Assembly (NCBI GenBank): GCA_035252155.1 | Contig: DATFDL010000776.1 | Coordinates: 1 to 64,000 of the forward strand | DNA length: 64,000 bases | Direction: 5' to 3' | Source of the DNA: JAICLL01 sp035252155 | GTDB taxonomy: Bacteria > Planctomycetota > Planctomycetia > Pirellulales > JAICIG01 | Shown: positions 24,702 through 32,835 of the stretch, in pieces | Numbering within the stretch: position 1 is the first letter of the stretch | Layout: each line of letters opens with the position of its first letter | Notes under the pieces: generated by a model | Database searches by the model: none | What the model saw: the letters and a program-made list of their open reading frames with translations, nothing else | Told to the model about the DNA's origin: nothing | Made by a program: the position numbers and the translations under genes

Positions 24702-26120
24702 TCAACGGGTTTCCTTCGCGAAGCGAAGTTCGTACCTGCGCCGCCACTCATGCTCCGGTTCGGTACGTGGCGGCGGCGTCTCAAGGATCGCGCAGTCCTC
24801 CTGGCGCTTGTAGATAAATGGGCCGCCCGTCACCGGGTCCGTCGGAATCGGCAGATCGTTCAGCTCTTCGAGCCGATCCGGCAATTCGCCGCCGTGGAAC
24901 GCGCCATAAGCGCGAATCGCCTCAATAATTCGCAGCAGCGCAATCGCGCGGTCATGGAAGGCCCCTCCAAACTGCGCCGTGTCCACGGCCGGGAGGAGCA
25001 CCATCGCCACCGGTATGATCGGACGCAAGCCGAGATCGGCCGACTCGCGCCAGTCGGCCGGAACTTCGTGGTAGGGCAAACAGAGTCGCTTGAACGCGCG
25101 GTCACGTTCGATCTTATAGATGCTCACGGTGTGGAAGAGCAGAATCTGGGAGACCGGCATGTTTTGCACCCGTTCGGCTAAAAACCCGCGTCCGATCAGA
25201 AATGCTTTCGCACGAGGCAATTCCTTGACTGCGAGTAACGCCAGCGGTAGACGCTCTTCCCAGTTGTCCGGGTGGTCGACTACCTGGGCGACGAACGCGA
25301 GCAACCGGTCGAGGACATCATCCCAATACTTAGCGGAATGCGAGTCGCTCTCGAGGTTTTTCAACTCCGGAAAGCTCCAGTAAAGCGATTCGCCTTCGGT
25401 GTCGATGGTCTGCCGGAGGTCGATCAGCGGGCGTGGCAACGCGGTGAGCGCCCAATAAAGATTAGGTGAACCCGGCTGAGTCGGCCAGTCGATCAGCACT
25501 CGCTCCATATTACCGCTGATGGCGTTGCCCACCAGCGCATGCATGAGCGTCGAACCCAGCGATACGTGGCGTGCCAACGCAAATCCAGTCTGGAACGTGC
25601 GCAGGGCGTCGTCGAACCGGTGCTCGCTGATCTGTACTTGCGCTTCGAGCGCCAACAACTGTCCGAAATTCCTCGCTGGCATCACCTCGGGCAACGAGGT
25701 GGACAGATAATCGCGTTCGCCCAAAGGAAGTTCCCAGTCGCACGTCCTGCGGCGAGCCGCCATGTGAAGATCATCGAGCAAGTCGCGCGATGACTTGAGA
25801 AAGGCGCGAACGTCATCGATGGGCAATTCGGCCAGCGGCAGCGCCAGCCAATCGCTCATACGCTGGCCGACTTCCCGCCGGTCGGCGCCCTTGCCTGGAT
25901 ACTCGATCGCGAGCTTGTTGTACAACACGGCGGCATTGCCCGGCCGAAGATCGAGAGCGGGAGGCAACAAGCGATACGTGAGCGCCGCTTCAGGCTCCGC
26001 GGCGGGCTGGAGCAGCAATTGCAGCGGCGCTGCTTCTTCTTCGCTTTGGCTGACGGCGGGCAACGCCGCGACGGCCGCCATCGCACAACAACCGGCGCAA
26101 ACGTAACGGAGAAGGCGCAT
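24702..26120 (-). CDS. Secreted protein of unknown function
   Basis: About 472 aa. The start is uncertain: ATGs at 26156, 26138 and 26120 are all in frame, and the last gives the neatest signal peptide (MRLLRYVCAGCCAMAAVAAL, cleavage after SQS). The rest is largely alpha-helical, with no family I recognise; ALRTFQTGFALARHVSLGST resembles a TPR-like helix pair. Near the C-terminus, PTDPVTGGPFIYKRQEDCA resembles segments often seen in planctomycete secreted proteins. It probably forms an operon with the DUF1559-like gene immediately downstream. Confidence 0.65.
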   Translation of the reverse strand: MRLLRYVCAGCCAMAAVAALPAVSQSEEEAAPLQLLLQPAAEPEAALTYRLLPPALDLRPGNAAVLYNKLAIEYPGKGADRREVGQRMSDWLALPLAELPIDDVRAFLKSSRDLLDDLHMAARRRTCDWELPLGERDYLSTSLPEVMPARNFGQLLALEAQVQISEHRFDDALRTFQTGFALARHVSLGSTLMHALVGNAISGNMERVLIDWPTQPGSPNLYWALTALPRPLIDLRQTIDTEGESLYWSFPELKNLESDSHSAKYWDDVLDRLLAFVAQVVDHPDNWEERLPLALLAVKELPRAKAFLIGRGFLAERVQNMPVSQILLFHTVSIYKIERDRAFKRLCLPYHEVPADWRESADLGLRPIIPVAMVLLPAVDTAQFGGAFHDRAIALLRIIEAIRAYGAFHGGELPDRLEELNDLPIPTDPVTGGPFIYKRQEDCAILETPPPRTEPEHEWRRRYELRFAKETR

Positions 26121-26242
26121 GCGTTGCCTTTTGGTCATCGATCTCGTTGTGGTCATCGAAAATTATCGCAGCGCCGACGTGACACAGCAATCGGACGAAA
26201 GTACGGGATCGCTTCAAGGCCGCCCCAGTGGCTCGTCGCGGG

Positions 26243-26271
26243 TTGACGCTCAATGGCCGGAAGTGTACATT
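26243..26271 (+). promoter_or_regulatory. Predicted sigma70-type promoter of the methyltransferase gene
   Basis: TTGACG at 26243-26248 and TACATT at 26266-26271 with a 17-bp spacer, about 30 bp upstream of the methyltransferase start. A GGAGG seven bases before ATG 26301 is the ribosome-binding site and decides this start over an in-frame upstream codon at 26253. Confidence 0.5.
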
Positions 26272-26300
26272 TCAGCAGTTACCGCTCACGGAGGTTTTCG

Positions 26301-27275
26301 ATGCTGGATGCGCAAGCCGCACGCGATTCGACGCACGATGCGCCCGCGCAATTCCACGTTGCTCCGCGGACATTGCTCGTCCCACCGGAGCCGCTGCCGG
26401 TGTTTTGGTTCGGACAGACGACGCTTTTCCAGAACGATTGCCTCGATTGGTTACAACACCGCGAAGAGCGATCGATTCACGCGGTCGTCACCGACCCGCC
26501 GTATGGCTTGGTCGAATACAGCCGCAACGAGCAGTCGAAGTTGCGCGGCGGGCGTGGCGGCGTGTGGCGCATTCCCCCTTCGTTTGATGGCTGCAAGCGA
26601 TCGCCGCTGCCGCGGTTCACTACGCTGACCGCCAGCGATTTGCGAGGTCTCGTCGATTTTTTCGCAACGTGGGGAAGGCGGCTGCGGCGCGTGCTTGTGC
26701 CCGGCGCTCACGTGTTCGTCGCTTCGAATCCTCTGGTGTCGTATGCGGTCGCCAAGGCCCTGGTGGAAATTGGGCTGGAGCGCCGGGGCGAAATCATCCG
26801 GCTCGTGATGACGCTCCGCGGCGGCGATCGGCCGAAGAACGCCCATCAAGAATTCGCCGACGTGACGGTGATGCCCCGCTCGATGTGGGAGCCGTGGCTG
26901 TTGTTTCGCGAGCCGCTCGAGGGCCGCGTGCAAGACAATCTCAGACGGTGGAAGACCGGCGCTCTGCGGCGTCCTTCGGCACATCAGCCCTTCGGCGACG
27001 TGATTGAATCGAGTCCTACGCAAAAGCGCGAGCGCAAGCTGGCGCCGCACCCCAGCCTCAAGCCGCAAGCGTTTCTTCGCAAGATCGTTCGTGCGGCGCT
27101 GCCCTTAGGTGACGGCGTCGTGCTCGATCCATTTTCGGGCGCTGGCTCGACCCTGGCCGCCTGCGAACACGTGGGCTATGCGAGCGTGGGAGTGGAACTC
27201 GATGAGCGATACGCCCAGATGGCCAAGACGGCGATCCCCCAATTGGCCGCATATCAAGTCGGAGCCAAGCGATAA
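26301..27275 (+). CDS. DNA methyltransferase of a restriction-modification system
   Basis: 324 aa from ATG 26301. Motif IV comes first (AVVTDPPYGLVEYS, about residues 60-73) and the SAM-binding motif I last (VVLDPFSGAGSTLAACEHVG, about 274-293), followed by VGVELDERYAQMA. This is the beta-type order of amino-methyltransferases (N6-adenine or N4-cytosine). KLAPHPSLKPQAFLRKIVRA is the usual motif before motif I. The variable middle (about 90-250) would hold target recognition. It converges with the endonuclease gene, the last 22 bp overlapping. Confidence 0.88.
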   Translation: MLDAQAARDSTHDAPAQFHVAPRTLLVPPEPLPVFWFGQTTLFQNDCLDWLQHREERSIHAVVTDPPYGLVEYSRNEQSKLRGGRGGVWRIPPSFDGCKRSPLPRFTTLTASDLRGLVDFFATWGRRLRRVLVPGAHVFVASNPLVSYAVAKALVEIGLERRGEIIRLVMTLRGGDRPKNAHQEFADVTVMPRSMWEPWLLFREPLEGRVQDNLRRWKTGALRRPSAHQPFGDVIESSPTQKRERKLAPHPSLKPQAFLRKIVRAALPLGDGVVLDPFSGAGSTLAACEHVGYASVGVELDERYAQMAKTAIPQLAAYQVGAKR

Positions 27276-27886
27276 ACCCAGTTCTCGCGGAAGCGCTCCA
27301 GCCCTGCGGCGTGCAGCGTGGCTGTGCGCGTGCCAAGCTCGCCGCGTTCATTGCGCCGGAAGTCAGCGAGCGTTACTTGACCCAAATAGACTTCCGTAAA
27401 CGTCATTGGCCGCCGGGCTGTCGCTGGTTCTGTCTCAAGATCGACGTCATAGACAAAGACACAAAGCCACTGTGCACGAGCGCCGTGCATGTCCACGGCG
27501 CCACCCGACTTTCGCGTGCTCTTGATTTCGACGCCCTCTGATCCCGATTTCACCGAATTGTTCGGATAGCGCCCTTTGACAACCAAATCAGGATGGCCGT
27601 TGAAATACTCATTGACTGTCAGCGAGCGCGAATGCTTGGCAAGGCTCGCTGTCAGCATGTCGGAGAGCAAATCCGACATGATGGCCGGCCGTAGCATGTC
27701 GTCGAGGCGCTCTAGACCCTTGCCCTCGAGCAACTGATTTACGTCGAAGAAAAAGTCGTAGACATCCTGCATTGCCAAGTGGAAGTCATGCAGCCGCAAG
27801 TTATAAGGCAATATGCCGCCTTGGTTGAAGCAGCCTTGATCGACCGTGTTTTTGACCACCGGCACTTGCGACGCCCTTGCGCACAT
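27254..27886 (-). CDS. Putative type II restriction endonuclease
   Basis: 210 aa. A PD-(D/E)xK-like core is visible: NGHPDLVVKGRYPNNSVKSG followed by EGVEIKSTRKSGGAVDMHGA, which gives the D, E and K of the catalytic site (about residues 99-123). A following strand, QWLCVFVYDVD, fits the fold. It is paired tail-to-tail with the methyltransferase (22-bp overlap of the 3' ends), the standard context for a restriction enzyme. Base composition looks less GC-rich than the flanks. Recognition sequence unknown. Confidence 0.75.
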   Translation of the reverse strand: MCARASQVPVVKNTVDQGCFNQGGILPYNLRLHDFHLAMQDVYDFFFDVNQLLEGKGLERLDDMLRPAIMSDLLSDMLTASLAKHSRSLTVNEYFNGHPDLVVKGRYPNNSVKSGSEGVEIKSTRKSGGAVDMHGARAQWLCVFVYDVDLETEPATARRPMTFTEVYLGQVTLADFRRNERGELGTRTATLHAAGLERFRENWVYRLAPT

Positions 27887-28061
27887 GGCTTAGAAGCGCC
27901 GGATTCTGGCTTGCAGAAGTAGCACTGTCAAGCGCGCCGCCAAAGCCAGCGGTCATCGGCCCACGGCAATTCCGATACGTCAGGCTGGAAAGCCTGGCCT
28001 ACGGCCTAATACCCCACCTGCACGCCCACAGTAAAACCCACGGCATTGGTTGGCTTAGCAG
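27887..28061. repeat. Intergenic region with a GTCAGGCTGGAAAGCC-type repeat
   Basis: The segment from about 27979 to 28004 contains CAGGCTGGAAAGCCTGGCCT, a palindrome-like block ending in CTACGG. A related piece, GAAAGCCTGACCTACGG, forms the 3' end of the hydrolase-like gene at 32825-32841. Nothing else is seen in this gap. Confidence 0.5.
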
Positions 28062-28940
28062 TCATTTCGGTTGAACCGCGGCTCGCCGCCTGAGCGGCTG
28101 GCAGCCGGGACAAAAGAACGTCGCTCGTTGGGCCTGCACGAACCGCTCGATGACTGAAGTCTCGCAACGCATACACGGTTGCCGGGCGCGGTCGTAGACA
28201 CGGTGGTGATTCTGGTAGTTGCCGGCCTCGTTCAAGGCGTTGCGATAGGTGCCGTCGCCCAGCGTCGATCCCTCATAACGAATGGCTGTTTCGAGTACTT
28301 CGAGTGTGGCCGCGTGGATCGCGTGCCACTCGGCCGGTTGCAGTCGATCGCAACGACGGCGCGGATGGATGCCCGCCAGGTGCAAGATCTCCGAGGCGTA
28401 AAGATTGCCGATACCGGCCACGGCGCGTTGGTCGAGCAAGGCCACCTTGATTTCGCGGCGGCTCGCAGCCAGCCGCGCCGCCAGCTCTTCGGCCGAGATG
28501 GCCAGGGCGTCGGGCCCAATACGATCAAGTCCGTAGCGCGCGGCGAATTCGGCCGGCGACACCAGCCGCACTGAACCGAGCCCGCGACGGTCCCAAAACC
28601 AAAGTTCCGGCGCCGGGCCGGCTTCGAGCCTGAGGCCAAGTCGCAAATGCTCGCGGTCGGGCGGCTCGGTCAATAGCACCAGCCCGGTCATCCGCGGCTC
28701 GATCACGATCGAATCGGTTTCGCGTTTGCCGTTCGCACCAAGCTCGATGACGACGCGCTTGCCGACACGGCCCAGCCGCGCAATCGGGCGGCCCACCACG
28801 CGACGGCGAAAACTCGCCAGCCGCGGCGCGATGTCGATCGGACGCAATTTGCACCGCGGACGGATCACATCGGCTACGCGGCTGCCCAGCACGGGGGCCA
28901 AGCCGCGGCGCATCGTTTCGACTTCGGGTAATTCAGGCAT
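28062..28940 (-). CDS. mutM: Formamidopyrimidine-DNA glycosylase (Fpg)
   Basis: 292 aa. It excises oxidised purines such as 8-oxoguanine and cleaves the abasic site. MPELPEVETMRRGL gives the catalytic N-terminal Pro and Glu; QRAVAGIGNLYASEILHLAG is the H2TH region; the C-terminal zinc finger is complete (CMRCETSVIERFV, then FFCPGCQ). The lysine in PRMTGLVLL (instead of MTG preceded by a strand with Lys) matches Fpg spacing. Family length is normal. Solo gene. Confidence 0.95.
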   Translation of the reverse strand: MPELPEVETMRRGLAPVLGSRVADVIRPRCKLRPIDIAPRLASFRRRVVGRPIARLGRVGKRVVIELGANGKRETDSIVIEPRMTGLVLLTEPPDREHLRLGLRLEAGPAPELWFWDRRGLGSVRLVSPAEFAARYGLDRIGPDALAISAEELAARLAASRREIKVALLDQRAVAGIGNLYASEILHLAGIHPRRRCDRLQPAEWHAIHAATLEVLETAIRYEGSTLGDGTYRNALNEAGNYQNHHRVYDRARQPCMRCETSVIERFVQAQRATFFCPGCQPLRRRAAVQPK

Positions 28941-29088
28941 CTTGCCTTCAAACTATGCTCGTGCATCGCAACACGCAAGCAGGAGTTCGTTCCCTACAGA
29001 TGCTGAAGAGCGTGCTTACCCGGTTTGCTTGCCCGAACCGATTGGGCTTGCATCGTGTCCTTTCTTCGTTTTCTTCGTTGCCTTCTGT

Positions 29089-29790
29089 TCAATTTCCGAA
29101 TTCAGACTGCGGCTGCTGTTTCAAAATCTGTTCGGGCGTGCCGGTGGCGGCCACGCGGCCCTGCTTGAGCACAATCACCCAGTCGGCCAATCGCTCGACT
29201 TCGCTGGCGGCATGGCTCACGTAGATCGTGGGCAAGCGCCATTGTGCGACCACTCGCTCCAAATACGTGAGAATGCGGTCTTTCAAGGGAGCGTCGAGCG
29301 CCGCCAACGGCTCGTCGAGCAAGAGTAGCTCTGGGCTGGCCAACAGCGACCGGCCCAGGGCGACGCGTTGCCGCTGTCCGCCCGACAGATTGCGCGGCAT
29401 CCGCTCCAGCAGGTCGCCCAGTTCGAGCACCTCGACGACTTGGCCGAAATCGATGTCGCTGGCGCCGACCCGTCGCCGGCGCTGACCATAGCGAAGGTTC
29501 TGTTCGACGTTCAAGTGCGGAAAGAGCAGATGGTCTTGAAAGACCAGCCCGACTCGGCGGTGTTCGGCGGCCAGGCAGATGTTTTGGGACGTATCGACCA
29601 GCATGCGCCCGCCCAGCTCGATGCGGCCCGCTTGCGGGCGCAGTGCGCCGGCGATCATAGCGAGCACGGTGGTTTTGCCGCTGCCCGACGGCCCGAAGAG
29701 CGACGTCACCTGATGCGCGATCTGGAAGGCCACGTCCAGCTCGAACCCGCTGGCATACCGGTGGCGGCAGCAAACGCTAAGCCGATTCAC
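29089..29790 (-). CDS. modC: Molybdate ABC transporter ATP-binding protein
   Basis: 233 aa. Walker A FGPSGSGKTTVL, Q-loop LVFQDHLLFPHLNV, signature NLSGGQRQRVALGRSLL, Walker B ELLLLDEPLAALD and H-loop IYVSHAASEVERLAD are all present. It lacks the C-terminal TOBE domain typical of full-length ModC (about 350 aa), so it is the short type. Its start overlaps the permease gene by 14 bp. Molybdate is inferred from the closest family resemblance; tungstate or sulfate would be alternatives. Confidence 0.82.
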   Translation of the reverse strand: MNRLSVCCRHRYASGFELDVAFQIAHQVTSLFGPSGSGKTTVLAMIAGALRPQAGRIELGGRMLVDTSQNICLAAEHRRVGLVFQDHLLFPHLNVEQNLRYGQRRRRVGASDIDFGQVVEVLELGDLLERMPRNLSGGQRQRVALGRSLLASPELLLLDEPLAALDAPLKDRILTYLERVVAQWRLPTIYVSHAASEVERLADWVIVLKQGRVAATGTPEQILKQQPQSEFGN

Positions 29791-30481
29791 GCAGCGACTG
29801 CCTCCGCTCTAGCAGTTCGCTGGCGATCAGGGCCGCGCAGGCCAGGGCGACCGAGAGCAGCACCAGCCGCCAGCTCCGCTCCAACCCGCCCGGCCGGTTG
29901 GTGAGGCTATAAATGGCCAGCGGAATGGTGCGTCGGCCTTCGCTGCCGCCCAACACCATGATCGTGGCGCCGAATTCTCCCAGACAGCGGGCAAAAGCCA
30001 GGATGGCCCCGGCCAAGATTCCGCGTCGGGCCAGCGGCAACGTGACGGAGAAAAAACTGTCGATCGGCCCCGCGCCCAGGCCCCGCGCGGCAATTTCGAG
30101 CCGCGGATCGACGCCTTGAAACGCCAGCCGAATGGTGCGCACCAACAGCGGAAAACTGACCACCGCCGAAGCAATCGCCGCCGCCCACCAGGTAAAGACC
30201 AGCCTTACTCCGAAGAGCCGGTCGAGCAGGCCGCCGACCGGGCCACTCGGCACGAGGCAGACCAACAACAAATAACCGGTGACCACCGGCGGCAGCACCA
30301 GCGGCAGATCGACACCAAGTTGAATGAGCCAGCGCACGGCTTGCGCGTGCCAGCGCGCCGCCGGCGCGCCGCGGGCGAGCAAATAGGCAATCGGTATCGC
30401 GGCCGGCAAGCTGACGGCGACCGCACATACACCCACCCGCAAGCTCAGCTCGAACGCGGACCATTCGGAGGCTGTAAGCAT
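29777..30481 (-). CDS. modB: Molybdate ABC transporter permease
   Basis: 234 aa with about five membrane segments. The EAA loop is clear (EIAARGLGAGPIDSFFSVTL followed by PLARRGILAGA), as is the ModB-like FARCLGEFGATIMVLGG. It overlaps modC and is separated by 3 bp from a small HTH protein gene upstream. No substrate-binding protein gene (modA) is adjacent, so that protein must be encoded elsewhere, if present. Confidence 0.85.
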   Translation of the reverse strand: MLTASEWSAFELSLRVGVCAVAVSLPAAIPIAYLLARGAPAARWHAQAVRWLIQLGVDLPLVLPPVVTGYLLLVCLVPSGPVGGLLDRLFGVRLVFTWWAAAIASAVVSFPLLVRTIRLAFQGVDPRLEIAARGLGAGPIDSFFSVTLPLARRGILAGAILAFARCLGEFGATIMVLGGSEGRRTIPLAIYSLTNRPGGLERSWRLVLLSVALACAALIASELLERRQSLRESA

Positions 30482-30484
30482 CTG

Positions 30485-30862
30485 CTAGCTCAGCCTGGCC
30501 AGCGCGGCGACGGCTTCTCGGGCATTGTCGATGCCGCCGAGCTCGTCGGCCAACTTTTTGGCGGCGATCAAATGGTCGATCGAGATTCTCAAGGCGCCGT
30601 TCGCACTGGGCCGGCGGCCTGGCCGCCGTCCGCGGCGCTTGGGGCGTCCACGCCGGCCGGTGCCCGCCGTGGATCTGCCCGCCCTCGATTTGGCCAGCGG
30701 ATCGTTGTATTTGATTCGATTGATCAGCGAAGGCGATACCTCGTGGCCCTGCTTGCTCAGCCCCTCGCGAATTTCTTTGGGGCCGGCAGTTGGGTTGTGC
30801 GCGATGAACTCGCGGATGCGATCGCTATCGGTTGTCGCGCCGGTGTTTCTTGGTCTAGCCAT
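30485..30862 (-). CDS. Small basic protein with a winged-helix-like N-terminus
   Basis: 125 aa. Residues about 12-50 (SDRIREFIAHNPTAGPKEIR, then LSKQGHEVSPSLINRIKYND) look like a short helix-turn-helix. A basic linker (RRGRPKRRGRRPGRRPS) resembles an AT-hook region, and the C-terminus is a helix pair (LIAAKKLADELGGIDNAREA). Similar proteins recur in planctomycetes. It lies 3 bp upstream of modB and could be co-transcribed, but a link to molybdate is not shown. Confidence 0.7.
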   Translation of the reverse strand: MARPRNTGATTDSDRIREFIAHNPTAGPKEIREGLSKQGHEVSPSLINRIKYNDPLAKSRAGRSTAGTGRRGRPKRRGRRPGRRPSANGALRISIDHLIAAKKLADELGGIDNAREAVAALARLS

Positions 30863-30964
30863 GGTGAATACGAACCTCGATCGAGTGCCTACCTCTTACC
30901 CCGCTTAGAAGAATACTAAGCGTACTCCGGCGCATACAGCGTAGCAAGTATCTACTGCTGACTC

Positions 30965-30992
30965 TTGACTCGCTTAGCGCGAAACGGATACT
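30965..30992 (+). promoter_or_regulatory. Predicted promoter of malate dehydrogenase
   Basis: TTGACT at 30965-30970 and GATACT at 30987-30992 with a 16-bp spacer, about 65 bp upstream of the mdh start. AAGGAG at about 31048-31053 is the ribosome-binding site for ATG 31060. A hairpin CGCTTAG...CTAAGCG precedes the -35 near 30902-30922. Confidence 0.45.
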
Positions 30993-31059
30993 CACAAGAC
31001 CACCACACGTGGCCGATCGAACTTCATTCATTACCAGCGAATTGCCAAGGAGTTGCTGT

Positions 31060-32004
31060 ATGCGTCGCGCGAAAATTTCGATTATCGGGGCCGGCAATGT
31101 CGGCGCTACGACCGCGCATTGGTGCGCCGCCGCTGAGCTGGGCGACATCGTTTTGTTAGATATTCCCCAAACCGAAGACATGCCGCGCGGCAAGGCACTC
31201 GATCTGATGCAGGCCTCGCCGATCGTCGGTTTCGACTCGAACGTTCAAGGCACCACCAGCTACGACGATACGGCGCGCAGCGACGTGGTGGTGATCACCG
31301 CCGGCATTCCCCGCAAGCCGGGCATGAGCCGGGACGATCTGTTGAGCACCAACGCCAAGATCGTCGGGGCGGTTGCCGCCGAAATCAAACGCACCAGTCC
31401 GGAGGCGATTATCATCGTGGTGAGCAACCCGCTCGACGCCATGGTGCAACGCGCCTGGAAAGTGAGCGGCTTTCCGACGCGGCGCGTGCTCGGCCAGGCG
31501 GGCGTGCTCGACACCGCCCGCTATCGCACATTCCTGGCAATGGAGCTGGGCGTCAGCGTCGAAGACGTGTCAGCGCTCTTGATGGGCGGACACGGCGATA
31601 CAATGGTGCCCATGCCCACCTGCACTGCCGTGGGCGGCATTCCCATCGGCCGCTTACTCGACGAAAAACGGCTGCACCAAATCGTCGAGCGCACGCGCAA
31701 CGGCGGAGCCGAGATCGTCAGCCTGCTGAAAACTGGCAGCGCCTATTACGCCCCCGCCGCGGCGGTGGCGCAGATGGTCGAAGCAATCGTGCGCGACAAG
31801 AAGCGGCTGATTCCCTGCGCGGCATACTGCGACCGCGAATATGGTGTGGGCGGTTTTTTCGTCGGCGTGCCCGTGGTGTTGGGCGCCGGCGGAGTCGAAC
31901 GTGTGGTCGAAATTGAATTGACCGCCGATGAGCGGGCTGGCTTTGATAAGAGCGTGGCGGCCGTCAAGGAACTGGTTGCGGCGATGGATAAGCTGACGCT
32001 TTAG
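31060..32004 (+). CDS. mdh: Malate dehydrogenase
   Basis: 314 aa from ATG 31060, chosen because AAGGAG precedes it and the NAD-binding start follows (AKISIIGAGNVGATTAHW). It oxidises malate to oxaloacetate with NAD in the TCA cycle. Seen are the GxGxxG loop, DIPQTEDMPRGKALDLMQ with the NAD-ribose Asp, AGIPRKPGMSRDDLLSTN (mobile loop with the malate-specifying arginines), VVSNPLDAMV, GVLDTARYR and MGGHGDTMVPMP with the catalytic His. It is of the LDH-like MDH type usual in this phylum. Confidence 0.95.
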   Translation: MRRAKISIIGAGNVGATTAHWCAAAELGDIVLLDIPQTEDMPRGKALDLMQASPIVGFDSNVQGTTSYDDTARSDVVVITAGIPRKPGMSRDDLLSTNAKIVGAVAAEIKRTSPEAIIIVVSNPLDAMVQRAWKVSGFPTRRVLGQAGVLDTARYRTFLAMELGVSVEDVSALLMGGHGDTMVPMPTCTAVGGIPIGRLLDEKRLHQIVERTRNGGAEIVSLLKTGSAYYAPAAAVAQMVEAIVRDKKRLIPCAAYCDREYGVGGFFVGVPVVLGAGGVERVVEIELTADERAGFDKSVAAVKELVAAMDKLTL

Positions 32005-32081
32005 AAAGCGCACTGATGATGACCGCGTCGCCTAGCTGCCGTTGACAAGCGGCGCCCGCTTCAGTACAGTCCGCGATTTCC

Positions 32082-32834
32082 ATGACCACGAACCGATTGC
32101 AACCCACGGTATCTTGGCAACCGCCCTCCGCCAGCGGCCTGGCAGGCGCGCCACAGCTCGGCTCGGCCATCTATCGGCCGGCGCGAGATGATCTGCACGT
32201 GGCGCTATTCGCGCCGCTGCACTACGAGCCGAACTATGCCTATCCGCTCTTGGTATGGCTGCACGGGCCGGGCGACGACGAAAGCCAACTCAAACGAATT
32301 ATGCCGCTGGTGAGCGTGCGCAATTATGTCGCCGCCGCGCCGCGCGGCCCGCGCCGCCAGGATGCAACGGCCGGCAAGGCCGGTTACCGCTGGTCGCAAG
32401 CTCCCACCGAGTTGCTGTCGGCCGAGCACCAGGTGTTCGAAGCGCTCGACATGGCGCGCACGCGGTTCCATATCGCGCCGCAACGTGTTTTCGTAGCCGG
32501 CTTCGATTGCGGCGGCACGATGGCGTTTCGTCTGGCGATGGACCATCCCGATCGATTTGCGGGCGTACTTTCGTTGGGCGGTGCTTTTCCCACGGGCCAG
32601 GCCGCCCTGCGCCGCCTGGTTGATGCCCGACGCGTGCCCATCTTTCTGGCCTGCGGACGCGACAGTCGCCGTTACGCCAGCCCCACCGTTTGCCGCGACT
32701 TGAAGCTGTTTCACAGTGCGGGCATGGACGTGGCGCTGCGGCAATATCCCTGCGGTGATGAAATTGCCCCCGCCATGCTGGCCGACATGGACCGCTGGAT
32801 GATGGAGCAGGTTACGGCCGACTCGAAAGCCTGA
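32082..32834 (+). CDS. Alpha/beta-hydrolase-fold protein lacking the catalytic residues
   Basis: 250 aa. The fold is that of a carboxylesterase / phospholipase-like hydrolase: YPLLVWLHGPGDDESQLKRI, a strand-turn-helix VFVAGFDCGGTMAFRLAMDH (where GxSxG is expected), and the tail LRQYPCGDEIAPAMLADMDR. The nucleophile position is Asp, not Ser (GFDCGG), and the catalytic His position of the family (GHE) is Asp (GDE). Activity by the usual mechanism is therefore unlikely; it is probably a pseudoenzyme. Its last codons and stop come from a repeat sequence (CGAAAGCCTGACCTACG). It converges with the flotillin gene with 1 bp between. Confidence 0.75.
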   Translation: MTTNRLQPTVSWQPPSASGLAGAPQLGSAIYRPARDDLHVALFAPLHYEPNYAYPLLVWLHGPGDDESQLKRIMPLVSVRNYVAAAPRGPRRQDATAGKAGYRWSQAPTELLSAEHQVFEALDMARTRFHIAPQRVFVAGFDCGGTMAFRLAMDHPDRFAGVLSLGGAFPTGQAALRRLVDARRVPIFLACGRDSRRYASPTVCRDLKLFHSAGMDVALRQYPCGDEIAPAMLADMDRWMMEQVTADSKA

Positions 32835-32835
32835 C

